From contig CAYRFE010000008.1 of NCBI GenBank assembly GCA_964423645.1, positions 44,523 through 108,522 of the forward strand: 64,000 nucleotides of DNA, read 5' to 3'. The notes below the pieces were generated by a model that did not search any database, had not been told where the DNA came from, and saw only the letters and a list, made by a program, of their open reading frames with translations. This stretch comes from CAYRFE01 sp964423645 [NCBI: uncultured bacterium] (GTDB lineage Bacteria > Macinerneyibacteriota > Macinerneyibacteria > Macinerneyibacteriales). Below, piece by piece: positions 26,952 to 35,789 of the stretch; position 1 is the first letter of the stretch, and every line of letters begins with the position of its first letter. The position numbers and the translations under genes were made by a program.

Positions 26952-27320
26952 TTACGCTATCCCCAATATCTGATTGATTTTTTCTTTTAATGTTTGCGGA
27001 GTAAAGGGTTTTACAACATAACTGTTGACACCACACTTCATTGCTTCGATAATATCCTCTTTTACGCTTCGTGTAGTTACCATAAGAATAGGCATGCTTT
27101 TAAAGGTCGCATCGCTACGCACTGCTTGCACAAACTCCAACCCATTCATCTCCGGCATATTCCAGTCGGTAATGACAAAATCTATTTTCACCGACGCCAT
27201 TTTTGCAAGCGCCATTTTTCCATTCTCAGCCTCTTCAACATCCTCAAAGCCGGCTTTTTTCAATGTGTTCACCACAATACGCCGCATGGTAGAAGAATCA
27301 TCAACGACAAGGATTTTCAT
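26952..27320 (-). CDS. cheY: CheY-type single-domain response regulator
   Basis: The protein is 122 residues, a lone receiver domain. The acidic pair is in MKILVVDDSSTMRR, the phospho-acceptor is Asp52 in VITDWNMPEMNG, the switch threonine lies in MVTTRSV and the lysine in VVKPFTP. The DDSSTMRRIV and DWNMPEMNG forms are those of true chemotaxis CheY rather than of transcriptional regulators. It should bind FliM to switch rotation. It lies 9 bp upstream of fliG, which supports that role. Confidence 0.92.
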   Translation of the reverse strand: MKILVVDDSSTMRRIVVNTLKKAGFEDVEEAENGKMALAKMASVKIDFVITDWNMPEMNGLEFVQAVRSDATFKSMPILMVTTRSVKEDIIEAMKCGVNSYVVKPFTPQTLKEKINQILGIA

Positions 27321-27336
27321 GCGCAGCCTCCTTTAA

Positions 27337-27708
27337 TTACAATTTCTTGTATTTATCCAACACCATGTCAAAAACTTTTTTCCGCAGATCCATATCTATA
27401 ATCTGATACACTTCCATAAGATGCCCTTTCTTGGTTGACCTGGACGGCATCTCAATTTTCAACATTTTTTCGTTCTCATCATCAGCAACAATCCGAATAT
27501 CCTTCAAAACGATGGATTTATTAAATTTAACGGCAGCAAATGCTTTGATACGGCCTTTTTCTAATGTTTTGGTGACGACAATATCATCGTTCGCAAGTAC
27601 TAGTTCAGGATTTTGAGTAATACGAGTCTTCTTTGTTTTCCCCTGTATATAGAGCACCAGGAGAAGAGCATTTACAACAACAGAAGATAATAACGCCACC
27701 AACATCAT
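27337..27708 (-). CDS. Membrane-anchored SpoVG-like protein
   Basis: The protein is 123 residues. Residues about 3-21 form one transmembrane helix, followed by KTKKTR, so the rest should face the cytoplasm. Residues about 45-123 follow the SpoVG pattern known from Bacillus subtilis: GRIKAFAAVKF, then LKDIRIVADD, the hallmark EMPSRSTKKG and the final FDMVLDKYKKL. SpoVG proteins are small nucleic-acid-binding regulators; a membrane anchor is not usual for them. It is the first gene before cheY and fliG, with a consensus promoter and apparently no leader. The family assignment comes from motif comparison by eye. Confidence 0.75.
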   Translation of the reverse strand: MMLVALLSSVVVNALLLVLYIQGKTKKTRITQNPELVLANDDIVVTKTLEKGRIKAFAAVKFNKSIVLKDIRIVADDENEKMLKIEMPSRSTKKGHLMEVYQIIDMDLRKKVFDMVLDKYKKL

Positions 27709-27716
27709 ATATGGTT

Positions 27717-27745
27717 ATTATATCGTAGTGTCAATGAAATGTCAA
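27717..27745 (-). promoter_or_regulatory. Consensus sigma-70 promoter, leaderless, of the SpoVG-like/cheY/fliG operon
   Basis: TTGACA (27740-27745), 17 bp, TATAAT (27717-27722) on the minus strand: a perfect 12/12 match. Only 8 bases separate TATAAT from the ATG at 27708, so transcription should start at or within two bases of the start codon. No Shine-Dalgarno site is present. Confidence 0.8.
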
Positions 27746-27771
27746 TATACCATTTTTGACAACAACAACTT

Positions 27772-28566
27772 TTATACCAGTGCTACTAAATAGTAAAAAA
27801 CAGGCGCGCTGAAAATCATTGAATCGAACCGGTCAAATATTCCTCCATGCCCGATAATGATAGTACTCGAATCTTTCACATTCGCATATCTCTTAATCAA
27901 CGACTCTGCAAGATCACCCATTTGTACGGTAAGCGCAAAAACCATCATCCCGATTATTGCGTACGTGACCGAAATATGCAAATAAGTATGAAACAATGCA
28001 CATAAACCGGTGGGTACCGCAATTCCCCCGATAAACCCCTGAATTGATTTTTTCGGAGACACCGCAATCAGCCCTCGATGTTTTTTACCGAGCCACATTC
28101 CGAATGCATATGCTGCTGTATCGATCGTCCAAACCGAAATAAAAAATACAGGGAGCCACACCGCACCGCGTACAAGATTCATTTTTGCCACAACTAGATA
28201 ATGCGAGAAAAATATAATATATATATTTGCAAATACGGCAATAAGCATTCTTCGCAGATCGCGTTCTCGTTCATCATTATACATTATAACTTCAAACGAT
28301 AAAATTGCGATAAATAGCACTACCATGACCAACGGATGAATGTGTCCGTTCCATAACGTGATAAGCATGACATAGGCAGCAAACAGAACAGTTAAACCAA
28401 AATACATCACTCGTTTCACTGCGAACATCCGATATATTTCAAACACCGCCCCACACGCGATCACAAAGGTAAACACCGTGATCCATACGGGATTTTTCGT
28501 ATACCCGATAAACAATATCACGGGAATAAAAACAACAGCTACGATAAGACGGTGTATCAGATTCAT
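27772..28566 (-). CDS. cdsA: Phosphatidate cytidylyltransferase
   Basis: The protein is 264 residues with seven to eight helices. It makes CDP-diacylglycerol from phosphatidate and CTP in the inner membrane. The family signature is present near the C-terminus: SLIKRYANVKDSS followed by GHGGIFDRFDSMIFS. The start overlaps the uppS stop by four bases (ATGA). The order uppS-cdsA after frr is widely conserved and supports the call. Confidence 0.93.
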   Translation of the reverse strand: MNLIHRLIVAVVFIPVILFIGYTKNPVWITVFTFVIACGAVFEIYRMFAVKRVMYFGLTVLFAAYVMLITLWNGHIHPLVMVVLFIAILSFEVIMYNDERERDLRRMLIAVFANIYIIFFSHYLVVAKMNLVRGAVWLPVFFISVWTIDTAAYAFGMWLGKKHRGLIAVSPKKSIQGFIGGIAVPTGLCALFHTYLHISVTYAIIGMMVFALTVQMGDLAESLIKRYANVKDSSTIIIGHGGIFDRFDSMIFSAPVFYYLVALV

Positions 28567-29252
28567 GGTCTTCCTCCAAATCGTCGTTGGCGTGTAACAA
28601 ACCAGTCCAGTGCGACATCAAACTCATCTTCATTAAAATCAGGCCATAAGACTTGAGTAATATACATTTCACTGTACACACTCTGCCATACTAAAAAGTT
28701 CGAAAGTCGTTGTTCACCGCTCGTACGTATGATCAGATCGGGATCCGGAATATCCGGAGCATACAGATATCGCCCGATAGTAGTATCATCGATCATGTCG
28801 ACCGGAACGCCTTCGGCAACAAGTTTTCGAACAGCGTCAATGATCTCGGCTCGCCCGCCGTAATTAAGCGCAACACATACAGTAATTGTTGTACACTGCG
28901 ATGTTGCTTTTTCAATTGAATCCATTTGTTGTAATAATTCGGGAGATAATCGCTCACGCCGTCCAATAAACCGTATCCGTACACCTTTTTCGAGCATACG
29001 TGATAATTCACGGGCAAAGGCGGTTTTAAAAAGATCCATCAGATAGGAGACTTCTTTTTTAGGACGTGTCCAATTTTCCCACGAAAATGCATATAACGTT
29101 ATAAAACGCACACCGCGCATCGCTGCATGCTCAACGATACGCGGCACTACGTCAACACCTTTTTTATGCCCGGCAATATGGGGTAAAAGCTTTTTTTCCG
29201 CCCAACGACCATTTCCATCCATAATGATAGCCACATGGCCGGGAACAGACAC
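28563..29252 (-). CDS. uppS: Undecaprenyl diphosphate synthase
   Basis: The protein is 229 residues. It condenses isopentenyl diphosphate units into the C55 carrier lipid for cell-wall synthesis. The catalytic region IIMDGNGRWAEKK is at the N-terminus, with TLYAFSWENWTRP and the C-terminal RTSGEQRLSNFLVWQSVYSE typical of cis-prenyltransferases. It starts with GTG at 29252, directly after the frr stop; its GGAGG site lies in the last codons of frr. Confidence 0.95.
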   Translation of the reverse strand: MSVPGHVAIIMDGNGRWAEKKLLPHIAGHKKGVDVVPRIVEHAAMRGVRFITLYAFSWENWTRPKKEVSYLMDLFKTAFARELSRMLEKGVRIRFIGRRERLSPELLQQMDSIEKATSQCTTITVCVALNYGGRAEIIDAVRKLVAEGVPVDMIDDTTIGRYLYAPDIPDPDLIIRTSGEQRLSNFLVWQSVYSEMYITQVLWPDFNEDEFDVALDWFVTRQRRFGGRP

Positions 29253-29810
29253 TTATACCTCCATTATCTCGATTTCTTTTTTAGAAAGCATTATATCTGC
29301 TTCCCGAATATAATTATCGGTGGTTTTTTGTATCTCATCTAAAACTCTTTTTTCAAGATCTTCAGGAATCTCGCCGTCTTTTTTCATTTTTTTCACACGT
29401 TCGTTTTCATCACGGCGTATATTTCTTATGGCTACCTTTGCATCTTCGGAGTATTTTTTCGCAATCTTAACAAATTCCTTGCGTCGTTCTTCTGACAACG
29501 GAGGAATAGGTAAACGAATAATCTTACCGTCATTAAGCGGATTCAATCCAAGATCTGAGGCACGGATCGCTTTCTCGATCGCCGCGATAAGGGTTATTTC
29601 CCATGGAGCAATCGTTATCGTTCGTGCATCTGGAACTGAGACCGTTCCAACCTGTGAAACCGCAGTAGGCTGGCCGTAATAATCAATCTTAACATTATCC
29701 AGAATTGATGCAGATGCACGTCCGGTGCGAATTTTATGAAATTCTTCCTTCAGCACCGCAAGTGTTTTCTCCATTTTCTGTTCACTTTCCTTCACAATCT
29801 TGTCTTTCAT
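29253..29810 (-). CDS. frr: Ribosome recycling factor
   Basis: The protein is 185 residues, the standard length. It splits post-termination ribosomes together with EF-G. Segments FHKIRTGRASASILDNVKID, TVSVPDARTITIAPWE, AIRASDLGLNPLNDG and RRKEFVKIAKKYSEDAKVAI are characteristic. The start at 29810 follows AAGGAG; a TTG three codons upstream lies too close to that site. It sits between pyrH and uppS. Confidence 0.96.
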   Translation of the reverse strand: MKDKIVKESEQKMEKTLAVLKEEFHKIRTGRASASILDNVKIDYYGQPTAVSQVGTVSVPDARTITIAPWEITLIAAIEKAIRASDLGLNPLNDGKIIRLPIPPLSEERRKEFVKIAKKYSEDAKVAIRNIRRDENERVKKMKKDGEIPEDLEKRVLDEIQKTTDNYIREADIMLSKKEIEIMEV

Positions 29811-29834
29811 GACACACAACTCCTTTCAAGAACG

Positions 29835-30536
29835 TCAGTGTATAAACGAGTGTATACACGTACCTGACACTGCGTCGTGTAAATTATCCATGGAAGAAAA
29901 ATCAAACACCATAATCGGAATTCGTCGTTCACGACAAAGCGATACCGCAGTCGCATCCATTACGCCTAAATTTTTCAATAAATAATCGTCATATGTAATG
30001 GTTTCATAGCGGACCGCATTTACATTATTTTTGGGATCTTTATCGTAGACACCGTCTACCTTTGTCGCTTTTATAAGTACTTCAGCGCTTATTTCTGTTG
30101 CTCGCAATGCGGCAGCAGAGTCGGTGCTAAAAAAGGGGTTCCCCGTTCCACCGGTAAATATGAGCACATGTGAATGTATGTCTTCAAGCACCCGGTCAAT
30201 GAAAAAGCGCTCTGCAATACCGTCAACCGCAAATGCAGAATAATTCTTCGCAGGAATCCCCTTCATTCGTAATGCAGTCTCCAACGCCATTCCGTTGATA
30301 ACCGTTCCGACCATACCCATTTGATGTGCTTTGGGTTCGGGAAAATGCATATTTCTTATAAGCGCACTCCCTCTGAAAATATTCCCCCCGCCTATCACTA
30401 TTCCGATCTCTATACCGGCGTTACGACACGCAGCTATCTGCATAGTAATAGATTCAAGGGCACGGGGATTAACCCCGAACCCTTGATCTCCGGAGAGCAA
30501 CTCTCCGCTGAGTTTTAAAAGTATCCGTGTATACAT
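29835..30536 (-). CDS. pyrH: UMP kinase
   Basis: The protein is 233 residues of the amino-acid-kinase fold. It phosphorylates UMP to UDP. LLKLSGELLSGDQGFGVN is the nucleotide-binding start, GIVIGGGNIFRG the glycine loop, and TNG-type VLIFTGGTGNPFFSTDSAAA the hallmark of bacterial PyrH; KVDGVYDKDPKNN follows. It overlaps the tsf stop by one base. Confidence 0.96.
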   Translation of the reverse strand: MYTRILLKLSGELLSGDQGFGVNPRALESITMQIAACRNAGIEIGIVIGGGNIFRGSALIRNMHFPEPKAHQMGMVGTVINGMALETALRMKGIPAKNYSAFAVDGIAERFFIDRVLEDIHSHVLIFTGGTGNPFFSTDSAAALRATEISAEVLIKATKVDGVYDKDPKNNVNAVRYETITYDDYLLKNLGVMDATAVSLCRERRIPIMVFDFSSMDNLHDAVSGTCIHSFIH

Positions 30537-31132
30537 TATTCCCCAAGCTCAAACCGTACAAAACGGCGAACTTGAATATTTTCACCAAGTTTGGCAATAT
30601 ACCCGTTGATGTATTCCTTCACGGTGAGTTTATCATCTTTTATAAATGCTTGTTCAAGCAGACATGTTTCTTTGTAGAATTTTTTGTCTAACATACCTTC
30701 GACAATTTGATCGACACGTTCAGCAGGTTTACCTTCGGCAAGCATTTTTTCCCTATAAATCGCGCGCTCTTTTTCAACCATACCTTGATCGACGTCTTCA
30801 CGACGAACAACGGTAGGATTCGCTGCAGCGATTTGCATTGCGACATCTTTTACCATAGTTTTAAAATCATCGGTCTTAGCCACGAAATCGGTTTCACACC
30901 CGATCTCAACCAAAACACCGATTTTATTCGTCGCATGAACGTATGAACCTATTGCACCTTCTTTGGTCGCACGATCGGCCTTTTTCGCAGCAGAGGCAAT
31001 ACCTTTTTTGCGAAGATAATCAACTGCTTTTTCTATATCGCCTTGTGTTTCAGTAAGTGCTTTTTTACAGTCCATCATCCCCGCGCCGGTTTTTTGGCGA
31101 AGTTCATTAACAATTTTTGCATTAATTTCCAT
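30536..31132 (-). CDS. tsf: Elongation factor Ts, short form
   Basis: The protein is 198 residues. It is the guanine-nucleotide exchange factor of EF-Tu. The N-terminal UBA-like domain ([20 protein letters not shown]) and the core motif [19 protein letters not shown], including the TDFV element that contacts EF-Tu, are present. It is much shorter than the about 280-residue form of E. coli and resembles the short Thermus-type form with a single core repeat. It lies between rpsB and pyrH. Confidence 0.95.
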   Translation of the reverse strand: MEINAKIVNELRQKTGAGMMDCKKALTETQGDIEKAVDYLRKKGIASAAKKADRATKEGAIGSYVHATNKIGVLVEIGCETDFVAKTDDFKTMVKDVAMQIAAANPTVVRREDVDQGMVEKERAIYREKMLAEGKPAERVDQIVEGMLDKKFYKETCLLEQAFIKDDKLTVKEYINGYIAKLGENIQVRRFVRFELGE

Positions 31133-31153
31133 AGTGTTCTCCTTAACGTGTTA

Positions 31154-31921
31154 TTACGCGTCTTTGCTTTCCGCTTCGTCAGCGGTTACCTCAGCAGTTA
31201 CCTGAGCAGGAATATGTTCATTAATTTCTCTGCCCTCAAGATTACGCTGCAGACCTTCCATAACAGCATTGGCAACAACTTCAGAAATCAGTTTTATTGA
31301 ACGAATTGCATCGTCATTACCGGGGATTACATAATCCACTTCGTCCGGGTTACAGTTTGTATCAACCAACCCGACGATAGTAATACCGAGCTTTTTCGCT
31401 TCTAAAATAGCATTATGTTCTTTTTTAGTGTCGACGACGAAAATCAACGCGGGAGCTTCGGTCATTTCCTTGATCCCTGTAAAAATCTTTTCCATTTTTT
31501 CGCGTTGTTTACGGAGTTCGATAATCTCTTTTTTGCTGATTTTATCAAACTTCCCTGTCTTTTCAATTTCGTCAATCTTTTTAAAATGATCTACGCGTTG
31601 ACGTATGGTACGAATATTGGTCATCATTCCGCCCAACCAGCGGTAATTAACATACGGCATCCCGCAACGATCAGCTTCGCCGGCAATGGCGTCCTGAGCT
31701 TGTTTTTTGGTGCCGACAAACAATACTTTGCCGCCGTTTTCAACAACACGTTTAATTTCATTGTATGCCTCATCGATCAATCCGGTCGTTTTTTGAAGAT
31801 CGATAATATGAATACCGTTTTTTGCACCGAAAATGTATGGTTTCATTTTCGGATCCCAGCGCTTGGTCTGATGTCCGAAGTGAACACCCGACTCAAGAAG
31901 TCGCTTCATGGAAACTACCAT
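31154..31921 (-). CDS. rpsB: Ribosomal protein S2
   Basis: The protein is 255 residues of the small subunit. Motifs [19 protein letters not shown] near the start, [23 protein letters not shown] and [20 protein letters not shown] are diagnostic. The C-terminal 25 residues form an acidic, alanine-rich tail. AAAGGAGG precedes the ATG. Confidence 0.97.
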   Translation of the reverse strand: MVVSMKRLLESGVHFGHQTKRWDPKMKPYIFGAKNGIHIIDLQKTTGLIDEAYNEIKRVVENGGKVLFVGTKKQAQDAIAGEADRCGMPYVNYRWLGGMMTNIRTIRQRVDHFKKIDEIEKTGKFDKISKKEIIELRKQREKMEKIFTGIKEMTEAPALIFVVDTKKEHNAILEAKKLGITIVGLVDTNCNPDEVDYVIPGNDDAIRSIKLISEVVANAVMEGLQRNLEGREINEHIPAQVTAEVTADEAESKDA

Positions 31922-32020
31922 ATAATTTGCCTCCTTTGGTTAAACCTCCAATTCCGCTCAAGGCTTTTACGCCCACCAACTACACGGAATTGTGTGGAAT
32001 AAAACATATACCCTTGTCTG

Positions 32021-32410
32021 TTAACGTTTCGAGAACTGGAAGCGTCTGCGCGCACCGCGTTGTCCGTATTTCTTACGTTCTTTCATTCTCGGATCACGTT
32101 TCAGAAATCCGGCTTTTTTCAATACAGGACGCAATGTTTCATCCATTTTAACCAAAGCACGTGCAAGACCATGGCGTATTGCTCCCGCCTGACCGCTCAA
32201 ACCACCACCATGAACATTAATATGTACATCATAACGACTTAACATATTTAATACTGCAAGTGGGCTTTTCACGACATCCTGATACGCACCAACGGTAAAA
32301 TATTGTCCCATTTCAAGTTTATTGATGGTAACAAGTCCTTTTCCGGTCAATAAACGAACACGGGCAACTGCAGTTTTACGACGTCCTGTTCCCCAGTATA
32401 CTGTTGTCAC
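32021..32410 (-). CDS. rpsI: Ribosomal protein S9
   Basis: The protein is 129 residues. [19 protein letters not shown] at the start and the basic tail ending in RRRFQFSKR (the ribosomal P-site-contacting tail) are diagnostic, with [20 protein letters not shown] in the middle. It follows rplM at 21 bp, the usual pairing. Confidence 0.97.
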   Translation of the reverse strand: MTTVYWGTGRRKTAVARVRLLTGKGLVTINKLEMGQYFTVGAYQDVVKSPLAVLNMLSRYDVHINVHGGGLSGQAGAIRHGLARALVKMDETLRPVLKKAGFLKRDPRMKERKKYGQRGARRRFQFSKR

Positions 32411-32431
32411 ACTACCCCTCCCTTCTTTACG

Positions 32432-32866
32432 TTATTTTGTAACTTTGATCAATTCCGGCTGTTGAGCCGCATGACCGTGTTCAGCACCTTCAAACACCTT
32501 AAGACGCGTGAGCATACGATCACCGAGTTTGTTTTTCGGAAGCATACCGCGTACGGCCTTCGAAACAACAAATTCCGGTTTTTCACGCATGAGACTGTCA
32601 TAACGGCGTTCAGTCAATCCGCCCGGATAACCTGAGTGGCGATAATAAAATTTTTGAGTCAATTTATTACCTGTCAATCGTACCTTCGCCGCATTAATAA
32701 TAACTACATAATCACCGGTATCGACCATCGGTGAAAACATAGGCTTATTTTTGCCGCGGAGAATAAGCGCCACTCTCGATGCCAAACGACCAAGAACTTC
32801 GTTGCTGGCATCCACGACATACCACTTACGCTGTATGTCTTCTTTTTTTGGCAAAAAACTTTTCAT
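32432..32866 (-). CDS. rplM: Ribosomal protein L13
   Basis: The protein is 144 residues. WYVVDASNEVLGRLASRVAL, NKPMFSPMVDTGDYVVIINA and VRGMLPKNKLGDRMLTRLKV are diagnostic. The start at 32866 is the second of two adjacent ATG codons and is 6 bases from AAGGAGG. It opens the rplM-rpsI-rpsB-tsf-pyrH-frr-uppS-cdsA cluster. Confidence 0.96.
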   Translation of the reverse strand: MKSFLPKKEDIQRKWYVVDASNEVLGRLASRVALILRGKNKPMFSPMVDTGDYVVIINAAKVRLTGNKLTQKFYYRHSGYPGGLTERRYDSLMREKPEFVVSKAVRGMLPKNKLGDRMLTRLKVFEGAEHGHAAQQPELIKVTK

Positions 32867-33218
32867 CATACCCTCCTTACACTGGATATACTTCGCCCAC
32901 TGATGCATTATCGCTCGGTCATATTATAAGCATCGCATTTTAATGTCAAGAAAAAAACACGCTATCTGCCTGCCATAATACAAAATACTTGTTATTTCGC
33001 GTGTTTCTTCGAAAAAATGGATTTTCCGCTGCTCATTCAAATTTTTTCTAAAAATTTTCACCATCATAAAAAAAAGAGCGCATTTCGGCATCTTTGAACA
33101 AACAGCATGATTGGTTCATACAAACTATCTTTAACTTTCCCCATGTATTCATTATTTTTACGTTCATTTTCATCTGTATATATGCTATAATAAACAATAA
33201 AATTACGGAGGTAGAGTC
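32867..33218. other. Divergent intergenic region, 352 bp
   Basis: It holds the rplM promoter at 32923-32949 and, on the plus strand, a TATAAT at 33186-33191 that probably serves the HDOD gene with a weak -35. The remainder is AT-rich with no repeat or RNA gene recognised. Confidence 0.5.
32923..32949 (-). promoter_or_regulatory. Probable promoter of the rplM-rpsI cluster
   Basis: TTGACA (32944-32949) and TATAAT (32923-32928) on the minus strand are both perfect, but only 15 bp apart. Shifting the -10 to TAATAT (32921-32926) gives 17 bp. The leader is about 50 bases. Confidence 0.55.
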
Positions 33219-34082
33219 ATGCCGGATTTATCAGCTATAATGAGTAAAGTTCAGGAATTACCCACACTTCCCGATGTCAGTATGAAAATCTTAAAACTTG
33301 TCAATGAAAGTTCAACGTCTACTCAATCGCTTGCAAAAATAATTGAACGAGATCCCGCATTGGCAACGAAGATCTTAAAATTCATTAACTCCGCATATTT
33401 TTCACTTTCAAGGAAAATAACCAATATACAACAAGCGGTTACCTACCTTGGATTTCATCACATATCACAGTTGGTCATATCAGTTACAATTTTCAGTAAA
33501 ATGGATTTTTCAAACGGAGTATTTTCCATGGAGAATTTCTGGATTCACAGCATGTTTGTGGCTGATTACAGCAAAATCCTTGCGATCGTGTCAAAAAAAA
33601 CAAACCCGGATGATGCCTACACCGCCGGGCTGTTGCATGATATCGGAAAAATGTTTTTGATAAAATATTTGACTCCGAATATGGAGGATATTCTTTCAAC
33701 GGCATTTACAAATAAATCATTTTTATATGACGAAGAATATGCAAAAATGAAAATAGACCACAATATGACCGGAGAATGGTTATCGAAAAACTGGAAACTT
33801 CCCGGATATATTTGTGATGCATGTCACTATCATAATATGCCGTTTGAAAAACGAAAGCATGTCTCAATGCTTGATCCGGGACTCGTTAATTGCGTCTCGT
33901 TAGCAAATAAATTAATGAATATAAAACTGAAAGGCTATAGCGGAAGCTATGGAGAATACACGATCGAAAAGGCAGAACTTGATGCGTTGGGTGTAAGCGT
34001 CACGGATCTTGTACAATACGAATCGGGTATGGAAGCTCGCCTTCAAAGCGCAAAAGAGATGTTACATATTATCAAGGAATAA
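33219..34082 (+). CDS. HDOD-domain signalling protein
   Basis: The protein is 287 residues, nearly all HDOD domain. LSAIMSKVQELPTLPDVSMK, then ERDPALATKILKFINSAYF, NIQQAVTYLGFHHISQLVI and GLLHDIGKMFLIKYL are typical. The HDIGK motif retains the histidine-aspartate pair, which many HDOD proteins lose. Such proteins act in signalling and motility control, but the biochemical activity is unclear. The start has GGAGG. It is a single gene facing the M23 peptidase gene. Confidence 0.85.
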   Translation: MPDLSAIMSKVQELPTLPDVSMKILKLVNESSTSTQSLAKIIERDPALATKILKFINSAYFSLSRKITNIQQAVTYLGFHHISQLVISVTIFSKMDFSNGVFSMENFWIHSMFVADYSKILAIVSKKTNPDDAYTAGLLHDIGKMFLIKYLTPNMEDILSTAFTNKSFLYDEEYAKMKIDHNMTGEWLSKNWKLPGYICDACHYHNMPFEKRKHVSMLDPGLVNCVSLANKLMNIKLKGYSGSYGEYTIEKAELDALGVSVTDLVQYESGMEARLQSAKEMLHIIKE

Positions 34083-34106
34083 TTCGGAACCGCTTATACG
34101 TTTTTT

Positions 34107-35066
34107 CTATTCGAAGTATGAATCATATATTATTTCTTTTATTTGATAGACCGTAAGGAAATCGTCCCTTTTGCAATCAAAGATCTCCAAATGCAGATGC
34201 TCTCCCTTGTTTGGTTTACGCGCATTGATACCGGTATTGCCACCTTGCCCCAAAAGGGTACCGGAGCGAACTATTTGTCCGGGCACGACGACGACATTAT
34301 ACATATGAAAATAAAAATAATATCGTTCTGAAAAAGGATCGAACACAATGACACCATTGCCGCTGTGGGGGCTTAAACCGCCTGCATTTGTCGTGACATC
34401 GCTCGTCCATTCCCGAGCAGCGGCTACTATGATTCCCGGTGTATACGAATAGATTGAAGGTCCTATCTGCTCATCTCCGAGTATTTTTGTTTCGGTAAAA
34501 AACAAATCAAGTGCCGTTTGATGCCCCTCCCGTAAACGATACGTAAGAGGGCGAAAAAACATTCCTTCATCAACAATCCGTGTAGAATAATAGTGCGGAA
34601 TAGTATCAGCGCTCCATGCATAATACATACTGAATAACGCATGGTATCGTTTTCTGTTTTGAAACGCATCAGAGCGTAATACAAGGAGCTTTCTATAAAA
34701 ATCGCCGTAACTCCCTTTTTCTTGAGCGAATATGGTGCATTTTTGGCGTATGAACTCTTCAGAGGCCAACATTGCATATATGAAAACAGCGGGGGGGCAT
34801 ATCTGGGCTCCGACTTCTTGACGTACAACAATTCCGCGCTGAATCGCTTCATACGTCGTGAGCATCTGGTGTTCATATTCACTGTCCGATAACTTTACCA
34901 TATACGAGTATTCAAGATCGGAAAATAAAACATCCCGCTCTCGCATTACATTAATTACGACGCGCATTTCATCAGAAACGTAAGTATTTATCATGACAAA
35001 AAACGAAGCTAATACAAAAAACCATACGGTTATTTTTAAAATAATTATTTTAACATGAGCAGTCAT
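34107..35066 (-). CDS. Membrane-anchored M23-like peptidase with altered metal motif
   Basis: The protein is 319 residues. An N-terminal anchor (MTAHVKIIILKITVWFFVLA) precedes a helical region, and the last 130 residues carry an M23 fold: YFYFHMYNVVVVPGQIVRSG, then LLGQGGNTG and GEHLHLEIFD. The HLH pair is intact. The upstream His-Asp zinc pair (normally HxGxD) appears as GHQTALDLF, with one extra residue, so activity is uncertain. It would act on peptidoglycan in the periplasm. The start at 35066 is favoured over one 16 codons upstream because a promoter ends 6 bases before it; no Shine-Dalgarno site is seen. Confidence 0.7.
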   Translation of the reverse strand: MTAHVKIIILKITVWFFVLASFFVMINTYVSDEMRVVINVMRERDVLFSDLEYSYMVKLSDSEYEHQMLTTYEAIQRGIVVRQEVGAQICPPAVFIYAMLASEEFIRQKCTIFAQEKGSYGDFYRKLLVLRSDAFQNRKRYHALFSMYYAWSADTIPHYYSTRIVDEGMFFRPLTYRLREGHQTALDLFFTETKILGDEQIGPSIYSYTPGIIVAAAREWTSDVTTNAGGLSPHSGNGVIVFDPFSERYYFYFHMYNVVVVPGQIVRSGTLLGQGGNTGINARKPNKGEHLHLEIFDCKRDDFLTVYQIKEIIYDSYFE

Positions 35067-35072
35067 ACAGAG

Positions 35073-35101
35073 AGCATAGTTTTTAAAAACGGTTTTGTCA
35101 A
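35073..35101 (-). promoter_or_regulatory. Leaderless promoter of the M23-like peptidase gene
   Basis: TTGACA (35096-35101), 17 bp, TATGCT (35073-35078) on the minus strand. The ATG follows after 6 bases, so the transcript should begin at the start codon. Confidence 0.6.
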
Positions 35102-35159
35102 TTACTTCTCCCATTATTTATATTTTTTTTCATCTGTATGGCAATTCAGACTCAACAAG

Positions 35160-35188
35160 TTGACAATGCCGCGTATATCTGATATGAT
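35160..35188 (+). promoter_or_regulatory. Promoter of the nitroreductase operon
   Basis: TTGACA (35160-35165), 17 bp, TATGAT (35183-35188), followed by GGAGGG before the ATG at 35217. Confidence 0.7.
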
Positions 35189-35216
35189 AACAATTCATAT
35201 AGTATGGAGGGTGTAT

Positions 35217-35783
35217 ATGGAAGTTCAAAATGCACTACATGATCGTCGTTCATATCGTGCACTCGATACATGTAAATTTTCTGATTTCATTATTCATGAA
35301 CTTGCCACAGCAGCGTCGCTTGCACCGTCGTGTTTTAATAATCAACCGTGGCGTTTTGTTTTTGTATCGAATGAATTACTCCTCAAAGAAATGCATTCGG
35401 TGTATTCGCCTGGGAATGAATGGGCAAGCGCAGGGTCCGGTGTAATAGCCGTGCTTTCCAAAAAAGAGCTGGATTGCATCATCGGAGATCGATTATATTA
35501 TCAATTCGATACCGGCATTGCCGTAGGGCTTTTGATGTTACGAGCTGTTGAATTGGGACTGGTCACTCATGCGATCGCAGGATTCAACGTCGAAAAAACA
35601 CGAAAATTGCTTGCGGTCCCTCAGGATTATGACATTATCACGCTTATTATTGTGGGGGCAAAAGGCAAATCGGATAATCCGCTCCTCACTGATGCACAAA
35701 AAGAAGCCGAGTCGGTTCGTCCTCAACGTAAAAATATTGACGAGATTCGTTTTATAAATAAATATTCTCAGGATAAAGGATGA
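35217..35783 (+). CDS. Nitroreductase-family flavoprotein
   Basis: The protein is 188 residues. It begins MEVQNALHDRRSYRALDTCK, with the RRSYR segment that binds FMN phosphate, then ATAASLAPSCFNNQPWRFVF and LMLRAVELGLVTHAIAGFN, as in NADPH-dependent FMN nitroreductases. The natural electron acceptor is unknown. The start at 35217 is set by GGAGGG; a longer upstream frame overlaps the divergent promoter. It is the first gene of an operon with the phosphatase/STAS pair, six bases away. Confidence 0.85.
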   Translation: MEVQNALHDRRSYRALDTCKFSDFIIHELATAASLAPSCFNNQPWRFVFVSNELLLKEMHSVYSPGNEWASAGSGVIAVLSKKELDCIIGDRLYYQFDTGIAVGLLMLRAVELGLVTHAIAGFNVEKTRKLLAVPQDYDIITLIIVGAKGKSDNPLLTDAQKEAESVRPQRKNIDEIRFINKYSQDKG

Positions 35784-35789
35784 TACTCT

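Noticed and set aside
30707-30946. A plus-strand frame opposite tsf
   Set aside because: tsf is unmistakable on the other strand.
34463-34882. A 139-codon minus-strand frame inside the M23-like gene
   Set aside because: It is an alternative frame of a gene with a clear fold and HLH motif.
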